Source: Sulfobacillus sp.
GTDB lineage: Bacteria; Bacillota; Sulfobacillia; Sulfobacillales; Sulfobacillaceae
Length of the DNA stretch: 64,000 nucleotides
Reading direction: 5' to 3'
Assembly (NCBI GenBank): GCA_027343695.1
Contig: DAHWKJ010000070.1
Span: 1 to 64,000 of the forward strand
Under the pieces are notes generated by a model. It made no database searches. It was not told the DNA's origin and saw only the letters and a list, made by a program, of their open reading frames with translations. The stretch's first letter is position 1; each line of letters starts with the position of its first letter. Shown here in pieces: positions 54,739-64,000 of the stretch. Position numbers and translations under genes: made by a program.

Positions 54739-56526
54739 TTACCCGACTGCACGACCGCTACCCTGTTGCAGGAGATACATCTTATGATAAAGCCCTTCAC
54801 GAGCTAGAAGCTCCTGGTGGTTCCCCCGTTCCACAATTTCCCCGTGATTCAACACCAAAATCAAATCGGCATCTTGGATCGTTGAAAGACGATGCGCGAT
54901 GGCAATCGTGGTCCGTCCATGCCGCATTTTTGCTAAGGCGGCTTGAATGGCTTCTTCAGTCTCGGTGTCCACACTGGCCGTGGCCTCATCCAAAACTAGA
55001 ATTTTAGGGTCCATTGCCATCGTCCTGGCAAATGAGATGAGTTGCCGTTGCCCAGTGGACAGTGTGGCCCCACGTTCGCCAATAGGGGCCTGGTAGGCAC
55101 CGGGCAACTGACGAATGAAACTATCCGCCTGCACAAATTGGGCGGCGGATACCACCTGATCCAAGCTGATCCCATCTTCACCGAGTCGGATATTTGAAGT
55201 AATATCGCCAACAAACAGAAAGGGGTCTTGTAGCACGAGTCCCATTTTGCGACGTAATTCCATGTTATCGAACGTACGTAAGTCCGACCCGTCAATGAGG
55301 ATGCGGCCACGGTCCACCGGGTAAAAACGCATCAAGAGGTTGACGACAGAACTCTTGCCACTGCCTGTATGACCCACGATGGCCACCGTTTGTCCGGGCT
55401 CTGCCGTGAAACTGACATGCTTTAAGACATCGGTTTTTCCGTCGTAGGAAAACGACACATCCTCAAAGGTAATACGCCCCACGGTCACACGGGGATCCTG
55501 GTCCCCTTCCTGCCGTGGTCCGAGGCCGGGATTGTCGAGAATCTGAAAAACCCGCTCCGCGGATACCATCGCCTGTTGGAAAAAATTCATCCGTTGCAAC
55601 ATCCCATTTACCGGTTCGAAAAACCGGCTGAGATACGTTACAAACGCATATAACACACCGATATTCACCACCTGAGAAAACGAACGCATGCCGAAATACC
55701 ACAACACCAACATCAACACCGATAAGTAGACCACATCCATCAACGGCCTTAACAACAGGCCATTAATCTGGGTATTGCGAAACCGCGCTCGGCGATAAGC
55801 CTCATTAATTTCCCCAAATTCGCGACGTAAGCGCGGTTCTTGGCGCATCGACTGAATCACCGGCATCCCTTGTAGCGATTCATTCAATTTGGCGTTGAGA
55901 ATCGATAAGCGCTGGCGCGTGATATGAAATATGGGACCACTCACTCTACCATAGAGAAACATCACCCCCCCAACAACAGGAATCAGGATAAGAAAATAAG
56001 CGGCCAGTGTCGCATCCAGGGCAAACATGGCAATAAGAATTCCCACCAGGACGGTGATATTTTGTACAAAACTAGACAAGACGGTCATGAACATATCTAG
56101 GATGGCCTGCGTGTCATTGGTGATGCGGGATACCAAGACCCCCACTGGGGTCCGGTCGAAGAACGCGAGCGCCAATTCCTGAATCTTATCGAAGAGCTCG
56201 ACACGCAAGCGTTGGATAATATCCAGCGCGAGAATCTGAAACAACAACAGCTGGAAGATATTCAAGACCGAGGTGGCTACCACTAACCCCAGGTACGCCG
56301 CCGCCAATTCTATCAAGACCCCGCTGGGAAAATGCTTTGGAACCAAGTATCGATCGATAAAGATCTTGATGAGAATGGGTTGGAAGACGTCCGTAGCAGT
56401 CGCAGCCAAGAGGATGGCAATCGACAGCACGACCTTTGCGCGGTGTGGCAACATATAGCGCAAAAGACGCAAAAATACGCCGCGCGTTCTCGGCCCCTCG
56501 CGATAATCTAAGGTCTCCATACTCAC
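54739..56526 (-). CDS. ABC exporter subunit with canonical catalytic site
   Basis: 595 residues: six membrane helices (1-320) and an ATPase domain with Walker A GHTGSGKSS, signature LSTGQRQL and Walker B ILVLDEATASVD with the catalytic Glu. GTG start (56526) with GGAGG nine bases upstream; it overlaps the partner gene by four bases. With the partner it forms a heterodimeric exporter of the BmrCD/TM287-288 kind, probably for drugs or lipids. Confidence 0.92.
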   Translation of the reverse strand: MSMETLDYREGPRTRGVFLRLLRYMLPHRAKVVLSIAILLAATATDVFQPILIKIFIDRYLVPKHFPSGVLIELAAAYLGLVVATSVLNIFQLLLFQILALDIIQRLRVELFDKIQELALAFFDRTPVGVLVSRITNDTQAILDMFMTVLSSFVQNITVLVGILIAMFALDATLAAYFLILIPVVGGVMFLYGRVSGPIFHITRQRLSILNAKLNESLQGMPVIQSMRQEPRLRREFGEINEAYRRARFRNTQINGLLLRPLMDVVYLSVLMLVLWYFGMRSFSQVVNIGVLYAFVTYLSRFFEPVNGMLQRMNFFQQAMVSAERVFQILDNPGLGPRQEGDQDPRVTVGRITFEDVSFSYDGKTDVLKHVSFTAEPGQTVAIVGHTGSGKSSVVNLLMRFYPVDRGRILIDGSDLRTFDNMELRRKMGLVLQDPFLFVGDITSNIRLGEDGISLDQVVSAAQFVQADSFIRQLPGAYQAPIGERGATLSTGQRQLISFARTMAMDPKILVLDEATASVDTETEEAIQAALAKMRHGRTTIAIAHRLSTIQDADLILVLNHGEIVERGNHQELLAREGLYHKMYLLQQGSGRAVG

Positions 56527-58283
56527 GATCCGATACCTCCTGCTTCCACCAACGATTCGAGTTGCTGGCGTTGATACATATCCCGATAGCGTCCCTCTTG
56601 AGCCAATAACTCACCATGGGTACCCTGTTCTACAATTTTGCCGTCCTCAAGGACGATAATCTGGTCTGCATGTTCCACCGCACTTAACCGGTGCGTGGCA
56701 ATCAGGGTGGTCCGCCCTTGTCGATTACGTTTCAGTGCCGTCAGGATCGCCGCCTCGGTTCGGGCATCTACGGCAGATAAGGTGTCGTCTAAGACAAGAA
56801 TTTCGGCATCCTGCAACAAGGCACGAGCAATGGAAATTCGCTGCTTTTGGCCTCCCGACAGCGTGATGCCCCGTTCTCCGACGATAGTGCCATAGCCGTC
56901 GGCAAAGTCCTTAATGTCCTGATCCACCTGTGCGAGTCGAGCCACCGCGACAATCTCTTCATCAGAGGCGTCATGACGGGCGAACGCAATGTTTTGGGCA
57001 ATCGAGGCGGAAAATAAAAAGTCGTCCTGAGGCGCATAGGCCAAAGCGGCTCGCAGTGATTTCAGCGCCACCGCATAGATGGATATTCCACCAATGGTGA
57101 TGTCTCCTTGTTGAATATCAAACTCTCTGAACAAAAGGCGCAACAACGTGGTTTTCCCCGCGCCAGTGCGACCCACAATGCCTAATGTTTGCCCGCGATG
57201 CACGGTGAGGTTGACATCCTGAAGCGCTGCTCGATCAGTGGCATCGGGGTAGCGAAACTCGCGAACCCGATACACCAGGTCTCCGCTCGGCACCGAGTGT
57301 AACGCATCGGGCCGATCCTCGACGGCAGGGGCAATACTTAGGAGATTGCTCACCCGATCATAAGAGGCGCTCCCGCGCTCGACAATATTAAAGAAGAATC
57401 CGAACGCTAACATCGGCCAAATCAATTGACCTAAATAGAGGGTAAAGGTGGTAAGTTGTCCGAGGTTCATCGCATGATGGACCACAAATACGGCGCCTAC
57501 CGCAATGGATAAAAAGTAGGACAACCCAATAATGACAGAAATAGTGGGATCGAATAACGAGTCGATACGGGCCACCGCCACATTCTTAGCGACCACATCC
57601 TGCGACAACGCCACAAAATTTTTCCGCTCCCATGCCTCTTGACCAAACGACCGTACCACTCGAATGCCAGAAATGTACTCCTGCACCCGATCATTAATAT
57701 CGGAAAAGGCTGCTTGGGCCAGCGTAAAGCGTTTATGAAGCGCTTTGCCGAATCGCGACACCGCATACGCCATCAATGGCAAAGGTAACAGCGATACAAT
57801 GGTCAGCTTCCAACTAATCGTTATCACCATAGTGCCGATCACCACTACTCCAGTGGTGATCGAGTCAACCAGCGTAAGCACCCCATCGCCTGCCGTCTCC
57901 TGGATCGCCGATACGTCGTTGGTGGCATGGGCCATGAGGTCTCCAATTCGTTGCTGATGATAAAACTGCGGAGACATCAAGGTAAAGTGGTGATAAAGGC
58001 GCGTACGTAATTCCGTTCCTAGTTGAATCGAACCTCCGTACAACAAGACCCGCCACCAATAACGAAGGCCATACGTGGCGAGCGCTGTAAAGAGAATCGC
58101 CAGGACACCCTCTGTCAAGTGAGTTTTGGTCAAGGTCTTACTCTGTATCTGATTGATAATCATCCCCACAATCTGGGGAGGAATGAGGGATAGCAGGGCC
58201 ACGATAATCAGGAGCACAATCCCACCCAGATATCTATTGCGGTGGGCCCGGAAAAACCACATCAAATCCCGAAAAACTCGCAC
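56523..58283 (-). CDS. ABC exporter subunit with degenerate catalytic site
   Basis: 586 residues: six membrane helices and an ATPase domain with GRTGAGKTT, LSGGQKQR and ILVLDDTLSAVD, where Asp replaces the catalytic Glu. That asymmetry is typical of heterodimeric exporters. The GTG at 58283 has AAGGAAGG about five bases upstream, so the longer frame to 58352 is rejected. Confidence 0.92.
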   Translation of the reverse strand: MRVFRDLMWFFRAHRNRYLGGIVLLIIVALLSLIPPQIVGMIINQIQSKTLTKTHLTEGVLAILFTALATYGLRYWWRVLLYGGSIQLGTELRTRLYHHFTLMSPQFYHQQRIGDLMAHATNDVSAIQETAGDGVLTLVDSITTGVVVIGTMVITISWKLTIVSLLPLPLMAYAVSRFGKALHKRFTLAQAAFSDINDRVQEYISGIRVVRSFGQEAWERKNFVALSQDVVAKNVAVARIDSLFDPTISVIIGLSYFLSIAVGAVFVVHHAMNLGQLTTFTLYLGQLIWPMLAFGFFFNIVERGSASYDRVSNLLSIAPAVEDRPDALHSVPSGDLVYRVREFRYPDATDRAALQDVNLTVHRGQTLGIVGRTGAGKTTLLRLLFREFDIQQGDITIGGISIYAVALKSLRAALAYAPQDDFLFSASIAQNIAFARHDASDEEIVAVARLAQVDQDIKDFADGYGTIVGERGITLSGGQKQRISIARALLQDAEILVLDDTLSAVDARTEAAILTALKRNRQGRTTLIATHRLSAVEHADQIIVLEDGKIVEQGTHGELLAQEGRYRDMYQRQQLESLVEAGGIGS

Positions 58284-58767
58284 GTATGCCTTCCTTTCCC
58301 GATCTATTACACCAAGGGGTTGGCACGGGATCGCGCCTCTTAACATGATCAATAGAAGAACGGTTGCGTCGCACGGATTCTAGAATATGGTTATCAAAGA
58401 TTCTTTCCCATGCGGATGGCTCAAAAGTCTTGTCTCACGAAGGATTCGGATAATTTCCCTTTAAGAGAATACCACAGCGCTGGCCGCAGACGCACTAGAA
58501 TTAGCTACCGACCACCCATCGAATGAGCGGTCCCACGGATTGGTGCCGCCTCCACTGCCGTAAAACAATCCGGTACAACGTCCCTCAAGGTGTCCTCCAC
58601 GAAGTGTGAGTCACTTCGTTAGGGATGGTATTCATGCGGCACACGCCATCCTCCAGGGGTATTCACCGTTTCATGGGAAGGGCTCCAGCGAAAGGTCCAT
58701 AACATAACACGAGAGCGGCTCCATGCGCCGCTCTCGTGTTATGACCTCGGTAACTTGAGCTCCTCGT
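58284..58767. other. gene-free region with two hairpins
   Basis: No gene. ACGAAGTG/CACTTCGT (58599-58619, loop TGAGT) and the long stem at 58703-58743 are the only structures seen. The promoter of the ABC exporter operon must lie near 58284-58400, but no strong match was found. Confidence 0.5.
58703..58743 (-). terminator. hairpin after the substrate-binding protein gene
   Basis: CATAACACGAGAGCGGC pairs perfectly with its complement (17 bp, seven-base loop). No T-run, so it may stabilise or end the transcript. Confidence 0.7.
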
Positions 58768-60504
58768 CTATTTACTGACGGTCCAGTAGTTGGCATAAGC
58801 ATAGTCGGTCACCGGATTAAAGGTACTGACAGTGCCATGGACATTTTTCGAGTGCACGCTAAATCCAGAAATCCGCGCATATCCTTGAGGAAACCATGGC
58901 ATCCAGAGAACGGGCAGATGCTTGGCGGCATAAGTCTGATAGGCGTCCATCCGTTGCTGAATTTGCTGTGCGGTTCCCGGCTGATAGGTGGCCTGAATCA
59001 AGCTGTCGAGCGTGCTATTGTTATAGCCACCAGAGTTTTCGCCGGCTCCCGTCGCGAATAGGTTGCCGCCGGTCGGATAGTAATCCAATTGATACGTCCA
59101 GCCTGCGCCCCAATAGCCCATCGTCCATACCTTCGGGGTGGACTGGGTTTCTGTTCCAAACAATTGGTTGACGGCCATCTGCTGCAGGGTGACTTTGATC
59201 CCTTCTTGGGCCCAGTCGCTTTGCATCAACTGCGCCACATGGGAAATCGTGGTACTGCCCGCAGCATACACAAAATTAAACGCCAATTTCTGACCGTGAC
59301 GGGTCATGACCCCATTGACCTCTGACCAGCCGTGCTTTTCCAGTAACTTCTTGCCGGCTGCGGGATTGAACGGATACGGGTTAGTCGCGAGCGCTCGATT
59401 ATAAAATGGCGTTAAGGGTTTCGGTGGGATCGGTCCATCCTCGACCACCCCGGCACCATGAAACATCGATTGAATCATCCCCGGTTGATTAATCCCCATC
59501 TGGAGTGCCTGACGTACATACAGTTTTTTGAACATGGGTCCCATCCCACCCGGAGCCTGGGGATTGAAGTTGATAATCGCGTAGTTAAATCCAAACAGGT
59601 ACGCCTGACTTAAGGCATCGTTCGTCAGCTGGTTACGGGTCGACCATAACGAGGGTGGCAAGTATCCGACGTTGACCGACCCATTTTTTAGACCCGTGAA
59701 TTCGCTGGCCGAAGAGGTTTCATATTGGAAAATCAACTTGGAAATCGACGCTTTGTGTCCGCCGAATTTCGGATTCGGCACCAACTCCCAATATTGATTG
59801 GGAGCCCACTTGGCAAACTTAAATGGCCCATCCACGACGCGATAATGCGCATTCATCGGTTGGTTCGAGACCGATTGGATGAAGTGTAGTTCCTTGGTCA
59901 TGTTCGTGGGGTATTTGTCCCAGATCGACTTGGGTACCGGCGAAATCTGCCCCAACCCATTGTGGATAAACCACTGTGGATTTGCCGAATGCTTGAGGGT
60001 AACCACCACGGTATTCTGGCCTTGGGCGACCACACTCTGCCAGTCTTTGGGCATACCACCACTCCCAGCCGGTCCATACGGCCAGGGCGAATTCGGTTGA
60101 CTCGCAGCATTCATCAGGTCCCATGTAAATACCACATCTTGAGCGGTAATCGGCTGCCCATTAGACCACCCGTACTTATGGTTCAGGGTCAGCGTATACA
60201 CTGTGCCAGACGAATTCACGCCAATATGAGACACCAGTGACCGCGAATAATCCACCTGATTCTGCTTATTAAGATAGATCAACGGGCGATACATCAAGAA
60301 TTGAATCTGCGCATTGATTTCAATATAAGCCGACGAACTAAAGACGGGGAAAAACCAGTTCGGCGGAGCTTGCGGCGCTTCCGCGATAACAACCGTGCCC
60401 CCCGTGGTACTACTCGGAGAGGTAGCAGGAGTGGAGCCGCAGCCCGCGAGAATCGCCGAACTCACCAATACTGCGGCAGGAATTAGGGCTAGTCGTAAAC
60501 GCAC
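58768..60504 (-). CDS. family 5 ABC substrate-binding lipoprotein
   Basis: 578 residues: signal peptide and lipobox ILAGC, then the SBP_bac_5 fold (LNHKYGWSNGQPITAQDVVFTWD and VRQALQMGINQPG). These bind peptides, nickel or sugars outside the cell. GTG start (60504) with GGAGG eight bases upstream. No permease gene is adjacent, so it is an orphan here. Confidence 0.9.
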   Translation of the reverse strand: MRLRLALIPAAVLVSSAILAGCGSTPATSPSSTTGGTVVIAEAPQAPPNWFFPVFSSSAYIEINAQIQFLMYRPLIYLNKQNQVDYSRSLVSHIGVNSSGTVYTLTLNHKYGWSNGQPITAQDVVFTWDLMNAASQPNSPWPYGPAGSGGMPKDWQSVVAQGQNTVVVTLKHSANPQWFIHNGLGQISPVPKSIWDKYPTNMTKELHFIQSVSNQPMNAHYRVVDGPFKFAKWAPNQYWELVPNPKFGGHKASISKLIFQYETSSASEFTGLKNGSVNVGYLPPSLWSTRNQLTNDALSQAYLFGFNYAIINFNPQAPGGMGPMFKKLYVRQALQMGINQPGMIQSMFHGAGVVEDGPIPPKPLTPFYNRALATNPYPFNPAAGKKLLEKHGWSEVNGVMTRHGQKLAFNFVYAAGSTTISHVAQLMQSDWAQEGIKVTLQQMAVNQLFGTETQSTPKVWTMGYWGAGWTYQLDYYPTGGNLFATGAGENSGGYNNSTLDSLIQATYQPGTAQQIQQRMDAYQTYAAKHLPVLWMPWFPQGYARISGFSVHSKNVHGTVSTFNPVTDYAYANYWTVSK

Positions 60505-61082
60505 AACAAGTTCCTCCTTCGTTGTTTCATATTCCGGGATACTATAAATCCGTATCGTACGGTAAAACAGAATAATTCGACGCCAAACCCAGATATCCTG
60601 CACCAGGGCTTCGGTCGGAGAAACTTCATATTATGGAAAACACAAGGTGAGCGGCTAAAAAGAGCCACTCACCACAAAATTTCTAACCCGATGTTGGTAT
60701 CGGTTATCTCTTAGATATGGCGACTTAATAAACCTATGCTGGTCACGAAATTGCTTGGCAACGCTACGTGCTGATTTCTCCATACTCTCTATCTTCGAAT
60801 GCCCCATCCTTTACACGCCGAATTTTTTAAATATTTCTACGGTAGCAGGAATTGGTTGTCCCCATGTCGTATTCAATACCGTATCATCTGCGGGAAATCC
60901 GCCACATGGCCCAACCATACAGCAGGCTTCTCCGGGTGTCGTCACCAAAATCTTCACAAGCTGAACCAAGAGGGAACGGCCGGTGGCTTCTAGGCCCTGT
61001 CCCGAACCAATAACGAGCCATGGCTAATCGTGTCGGCACGCAATCATCCGTTCAAAAATAGCATGTTAGGGAGGGCTCTCTA
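60505..61082. other. gene-poor region, one short minus-strand frame
   Basis: A hairpin GGTGAG..CTCACC (60646-60673) with one mismatch is present. A minus frame (60811-60957; GTG start, 48 codons) reads as VKILVTTPGEACCMVGPCGG, then FPADDTVLNTTWGQPIPATV and EIFKKFGV. It looks protein-like but has no ribosome site and no recognised family. It may be a gene remnant. Confidence 0.35.
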
Positions 61083-62687
61083 TTGATCCAAACTAACTCT
61101 GACCAACACAACCCGAATCCCGGACTTAAAAGAGAATTATCTTTAGTAGATCTTCTGATGACCGCCGTGGGTGGTCTAGTAGGGTCTGGCTGGTTATTCG
61201 CCTCCATGACCGCTTCCGGAATAGCCGGCCCAGCCGCTATGCTGTCCTGGGTTATTGGGGGCATAGCCGTCATCATTCTTGGTCTATCTTTCGCCGAACT
61301 GGCCGGCATGTTACCCGAAGCAGGCGGTATTATACGGTATCCTCGGTATACGCACGGACGCTTTGTGAGCTTTATTATCGGATGGGCCGCGATGATTGCG
61401 TGGGCCGGAGTCCCACCCATTGAGGCCGAAGCTGTGTTGCAATATTCTTCGAGCTACGTGCATGGCCTCTATAACGCCTCTCAAGGATCCCTCACGGCAG
61501 CCGGGTTTGGGGTGGCGGTTATTCTCGTGGCATTTTTCTTTGTAATTAACTATCTCGGCGTCAAACTCTATGCACGCATCAACACACCGCTTACTTTTAT
61601 TAAATTCGCGGCTCCTGTCTTAACCATTGTGGCATTCCTCATCGTGGGCTTTCATCCCGCCAACTTCAGCAAATTCGGAGGCTTCATGCCCTATGGCTGG
61701 GGCGGCGTATTCTCGGCAATCTCCTTAGGCGGGATCATCTTTGCCTATACAGGATTTCGTCCCATGATGGATTTGGCCGGAGAAGCCAGGAATCCCCAAA
61801 GAGATATCCCCTTGGCCTTCATTATCGCCATGATTGGTGTCGGGATCCTGTATCTATTCTTACAGTTGGTCTTTATCGGTGGAGTCCCGGCCCACGCTCT
61901 CGCCAAGGGTTGGTCGGCCGTAAACTATGCGTCTCCCTACGCCAATTTGGCGCTGGCCATGAATCTCAGTTGGGTCGCGATCATTCTTTACGGTGATGCA
62001 ATTATCTCCCCATTTGGCACGGGTCTGGTCTACGCCGCGGGAACCCCGCGCGGTGTCTTGGCATTCTCCAAGAACGGATACTTTCCAAAAAGGCTTCAAA
62101 ACGTTGGCCTACGCGGGACTCCGAGCACATCCATCATAATCTCGTTTCTTGCCGGCGTTGCCTTCTTGCTACCGTTCCCCAGTTGGCAAAAACTGGTCGG
62201 CGTATTATCGAGTGCCACCATTCTCACCTATATGATGGGGCCTGTGAGTGCCATGGTACTTCGACGCACCGGAAGTCACATGAAACGCCATTATCGGATG
62301 GGTGGACTCTCATGGCTCGGCCCCATCGGTTTCATCGTTGGCTCCTTAATCTTCTTTTGGACCGGCTGGCCCGTAGATGGTGATCTCGGTCTGATGAGCC
62401 TGGTGGGCCTGATTGTCTATGCCGTGTATTTTTTCCGGGACCCAAATCACTCCTGGGCCGATGTCCAAGGCGGGGCATGGCTCGTGGTCTATATGGCCTT
62501 CATGGTTCTCTGGGCCAAACTCGGTACTTTTGGCGGCACTAAGGTGATCCCAGCCCCTTTGGATGAAATCGTGGTGGCCATCGTCGCGATTCCTTTCTAT
62601 TATTGGGCGGTGGCTTCGGGACGACCCACGGAAGCCCTGGAAGAAGCCAATCAGGTCGCCCTCGACGCGGACCGTTTAAGCCTTTAA
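61083..62687 (+). CDS. APC-family amino-acid permease
   Basis: 534 residues with twelve or more membrane helices. GGLVGSGWLFASM, then FAYTGFRPMMDLAGEARNP and the conserved PQRDIPLA segment mark the APC fold. TTG start with GGGAGGG seven bases upstream. It lies before a rocB-like gene, so it may import arginine or another amino acid; the terminator between them argues against tight coupling. Confidence 0.88.
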   Translation: MIQTNSDQHNPNPGLKRELSLVDLLMTAVGGLVGSGWLFASMTASGIAGPAAMLSWVIGGIAVIILGLSFAELAGMLPEAGGIIRYPRYTHGRFVSFIIGWAAMIAWAGVPPIEAEAVLQYSSSYVHGLYNASQGSLTAAGFGVAVILVAFFFVINYLGVKLYARINTPLTFIKFAAPVLTIVAFLIVGFHPANFSKFGGFMPYGWGGVFSAISLGGIIFAYTGFRPMMDLAGEARNPQRDIPLAFIIAMIGVGILYLFLQLVFIGGVPAHALAKGWSAVNYASPYANLALAMNLSWVAIILYGDAIISPFGTGLVYAAGTPRGVLAFSKNGYFPKRLQNVGLRGTPSTSIIISFLAGVAFLLPFPSWQKLVGVLSSATILTYMMGPVSAMVLRRTGSHMKRHYRMGGLSWLGPIGFIVGSLIFFWTGWPVDGDLGLMSLVGLIVYAVYFFRDPNHSWADVQGGAWLVVYMAFMVLWAKLGTFGGTKVIPAPLDEIVVAIVAIPFYYWAVASGRPTEALEEANQVALDADRLSL

Positions 62688-62701
62688 TCTGACACTGAGC
62701 G

Positions 62702-62732
62702 ACGAGCGGACACCGTAACCGGGTCCGCTCGT
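62702..62732 (+). terminator. hairpin after the APC permease gene
   Basis: ACGAGCGGAC and GTCCGCTCGT (10 bp), with an inner CCG/CGG. T-run weak. Confidence 0.65.
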
Positions 62733-62955
62733 GCCATGTGATTTGCCTGGTCTTAGAAGAGGTTGCGGGCACGCGATGGTTGCTAATTCTGAGCCAGACG
62801 TTGGGAGCTCCTGTATCCCTTGACCGAATCACATCAAATGGGAATACCCTAACTAGGGGCCCACTTCAGTCCCACGGTGCGAGGATTATCGAATATGATG
62901 GGGACAAGATCTCACGGGACCACTGGTCTCACCACATTTTAGGAGGCACTTCCGC

Positions 62956-64000
62956 ATGGCTCAATGGTCTGAAAAGCAGGCATGGCGCGATCTTTTAATC
63001 CAGTTAGTGAGGTGTCCCAGCATTACGGGAACTGAGGGCGAACGAGAGTTCCCACAATTTGTGGCATCCCTCTTGTCGGCTCTTCCTTATTTCCAGGAAC
63101 ATCCGGATCATCTTTTAGTATCCAAAACCCGCGACGATCGAGAATTCGTGCTCGCCATGGTGGACCATCCCACGAGCCGGGGTCAAGACACGGTCATCCT
63201 CCTCAGCCATTTCGACGTGGTCGATGTACGAGACTACGGATCGCTAACCCATCAAGCCTTTGACCCAGAAATGCTCACCGCGTATCTCACGACTCATCCA
63301 CAAGAGTTGCCTCCAGATGTCCGCGACGATCTGTCTACGGGTGATTGGATGTTTGGTCGTGGGATCATGGATATGAAAGCTGGGCTTGCCATGCATATGG
63401 CCTTGTTAGCAGAAGCTGCGGCAGGGGAATTTCCCGCCAACCTCATCCTACTGAGCGTCCCGGACGAAGAAGTCAATTCAGTCGGAATGCAAGATGCGCT
63501 GGCCATTATGGTTGCGTGGCAAGAGCACCATAAGCTCCGCTACTCCTTATTATTGAATTCCGAGCCCATCTTTCCTAAATTTCCGGGTGATCCCACCCGC
63601 TATGTGTATACCGGCTCGATCGGCAAAGTACTCCCCGGATTTTATTGCTACGGTCAAGAAACGCACGTCGGCGAGCCTTTGTCCGGGCTAAATGCCAATT
63701 ACATGGCCGCCCAACTGACGCGTGCACTCGAATGGAATCCGACTTTCTCAAAAATGTCGGGAAGCCCAGAGTCATCTGCCCCCCCTACAAACCTTTATCA
63801 ACGGGCTCTCAAAGAAACCTACTCGGTGCAAACCCCCTATCGGGCGGTGACGCTCACCAATTTGTTGATTGTGGACCAGCCGCTGACGTGCGTGGTGGAC
63901 CAGTTGTTGTCTCTGGCCCAAGTCACTGCGGACGAAATTATCCACGACTATCAAACCAAGATGCAAGCCTTGGGCAAGTCCCCTGCACCCCTTGAGATCG
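62956..64000 (+). CDS. rocB: M20 metallopeptidase, RocB-like (cut by window end)
   Basis: The frame is open from ATG 62956 to the last base: 348 codons, no stop. AGGAGG lies nine bases upstream. M20 features: metal His/Asp in LLSHFDVVDV, bridging Asp in GRGIMDMKAGLA and catalytic Glu in VPDEEVNS. The long insert after FDVVDV is like that of RocB, a protein of about 540 residues from arginine use. The rest lies outside the window. Confidence 0.85.
   Translation, partial: MAQWSEKQAWRDLLIQLVRCPSITGTEGEREFPQFVASLLSALPYFQEHPDHLLVSKTRDDREFVLAMVDHPTSRGQDTVILLSHFDVVDVRDYGSLTHQAFDPEMLTAYLTTHPQELPPDVRDDLSTGDWMFGRGIMDMKAGLAMHMALLAEAAAGEFPANLILLSVPDEEVNSVGMQDALAIMVAWQEHHKLRYSLLLNSEPIFPKFPGDPTRYVYTGSIGKVLPGFYCYGQETHVGEPLSGLNANYMAAQLTRALEWNPTFSKMSGSPESSAPPTNLYQRALKETYSVQTPYRAVTLTNLLIVDQPLTCVVDQLLSLAQVTADEIIHDYQTKMQALGKSPAPLEI

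Noticed and set aside
54573-55007. 144-codon plus-strand frame
   Set aside because: Mostly antisense to the conserved ATPase domain of the ABC exporter, with no ribosome site.

Overview
The window looks like a chromosomal segment of a moderately GC-rich, acidophilic Gram-positive bacterium of the Sulfobacillus type. This is an inference. The seen basis is a Firmicutes-style dnaX cluster (tRNA-Ser, tadA, scr RNA, dnaX, yaaK, recR, yaaL, bofA), an rpoE(delta)-pyrG pair, strong AGGAGG ribosome sites with many GTG and TTG starts, sigma-A promoters, and an acid-type (G1/eqolisin) secreted peptidase. No phage, intact insertion sequence or CRISPR array is visible.

Layout. 1-0.18 kb: 5' end and promoter of a 16S rRNA gene on the minus strand. 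0.3-10 kb: glyoxalase-like protein, ABC-F ATPase, proline/arginine catabolic dehydrogenase (rocA), thioesterase, tRNA-Gln/tRNA-Glu, an HtpX-PspAB plus PspA-PspAA envelope-stress module, CTP synthase and RNA polymerase delta. 10-17 kb: NagZ, a beta-oxidation operon with a divergent MarR regulator, and an A-type Fe-S carrier. 17-25.5 kb: a complete kdp potassium system in which KdpD is split into two genes lying on opposite strands at the two ends of the locus, with two tiny membrane peptides before kdpA. 25.6-35 kb: amino-acid permease, an acetamidase with an ABC-2 exporter, a degenerate HisA-like protein, an MFS transporter, an RlmI-type methyltransferase and a GH18 protein. 35-38 kb: selD (selenophosphate synthetase) with an in-frame UGA at the catalytic position, convergent with gltX. 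38-44 kb: an ECF sigma/anti-sigma pair and the dnaX-recR-bofA region with SRP RNA and three tRNAs. 44-54 kb: dienelactone hydrolase, lipoprotein, uracil-DNA glycosylase, G1 peptidase, a gene preceded by an (AG)12 tract, ykfC-ykfB muropeptide genes, ctaA, and a second in-frame UGA gene. 54-64 kb: a heterodimeric ABC exporter, a family 5 substrate-binding lipoprotein, an APC permease and a rocB-type M20 peptidase cut by the window end.

The most striking result is a pair of probable selenoproteins. SelD carries UGA in the SG-U-GC motif. About 17 kb away, a gene encodes a pseudouridine-synthase-like domain that has lost its catalytic aspartate, continues in frame through UGA, and ends in a glutaredoxin domain with a U-x-x-C redox motif. 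Both UGAs are followed by a hairpin with G as the first loop base. Neither gene would be called correctly by a standard gene finder.

Functional links: rocA and rocB, with the neighbouring permease, fit arginine/proline use. nagZ and ykfB/ykfC fit recycling of cell-wall fragments. kdp, HtpX/PspA, the ECF sigma factor and the G1 protease fit life under acid, ion and envelope stress.
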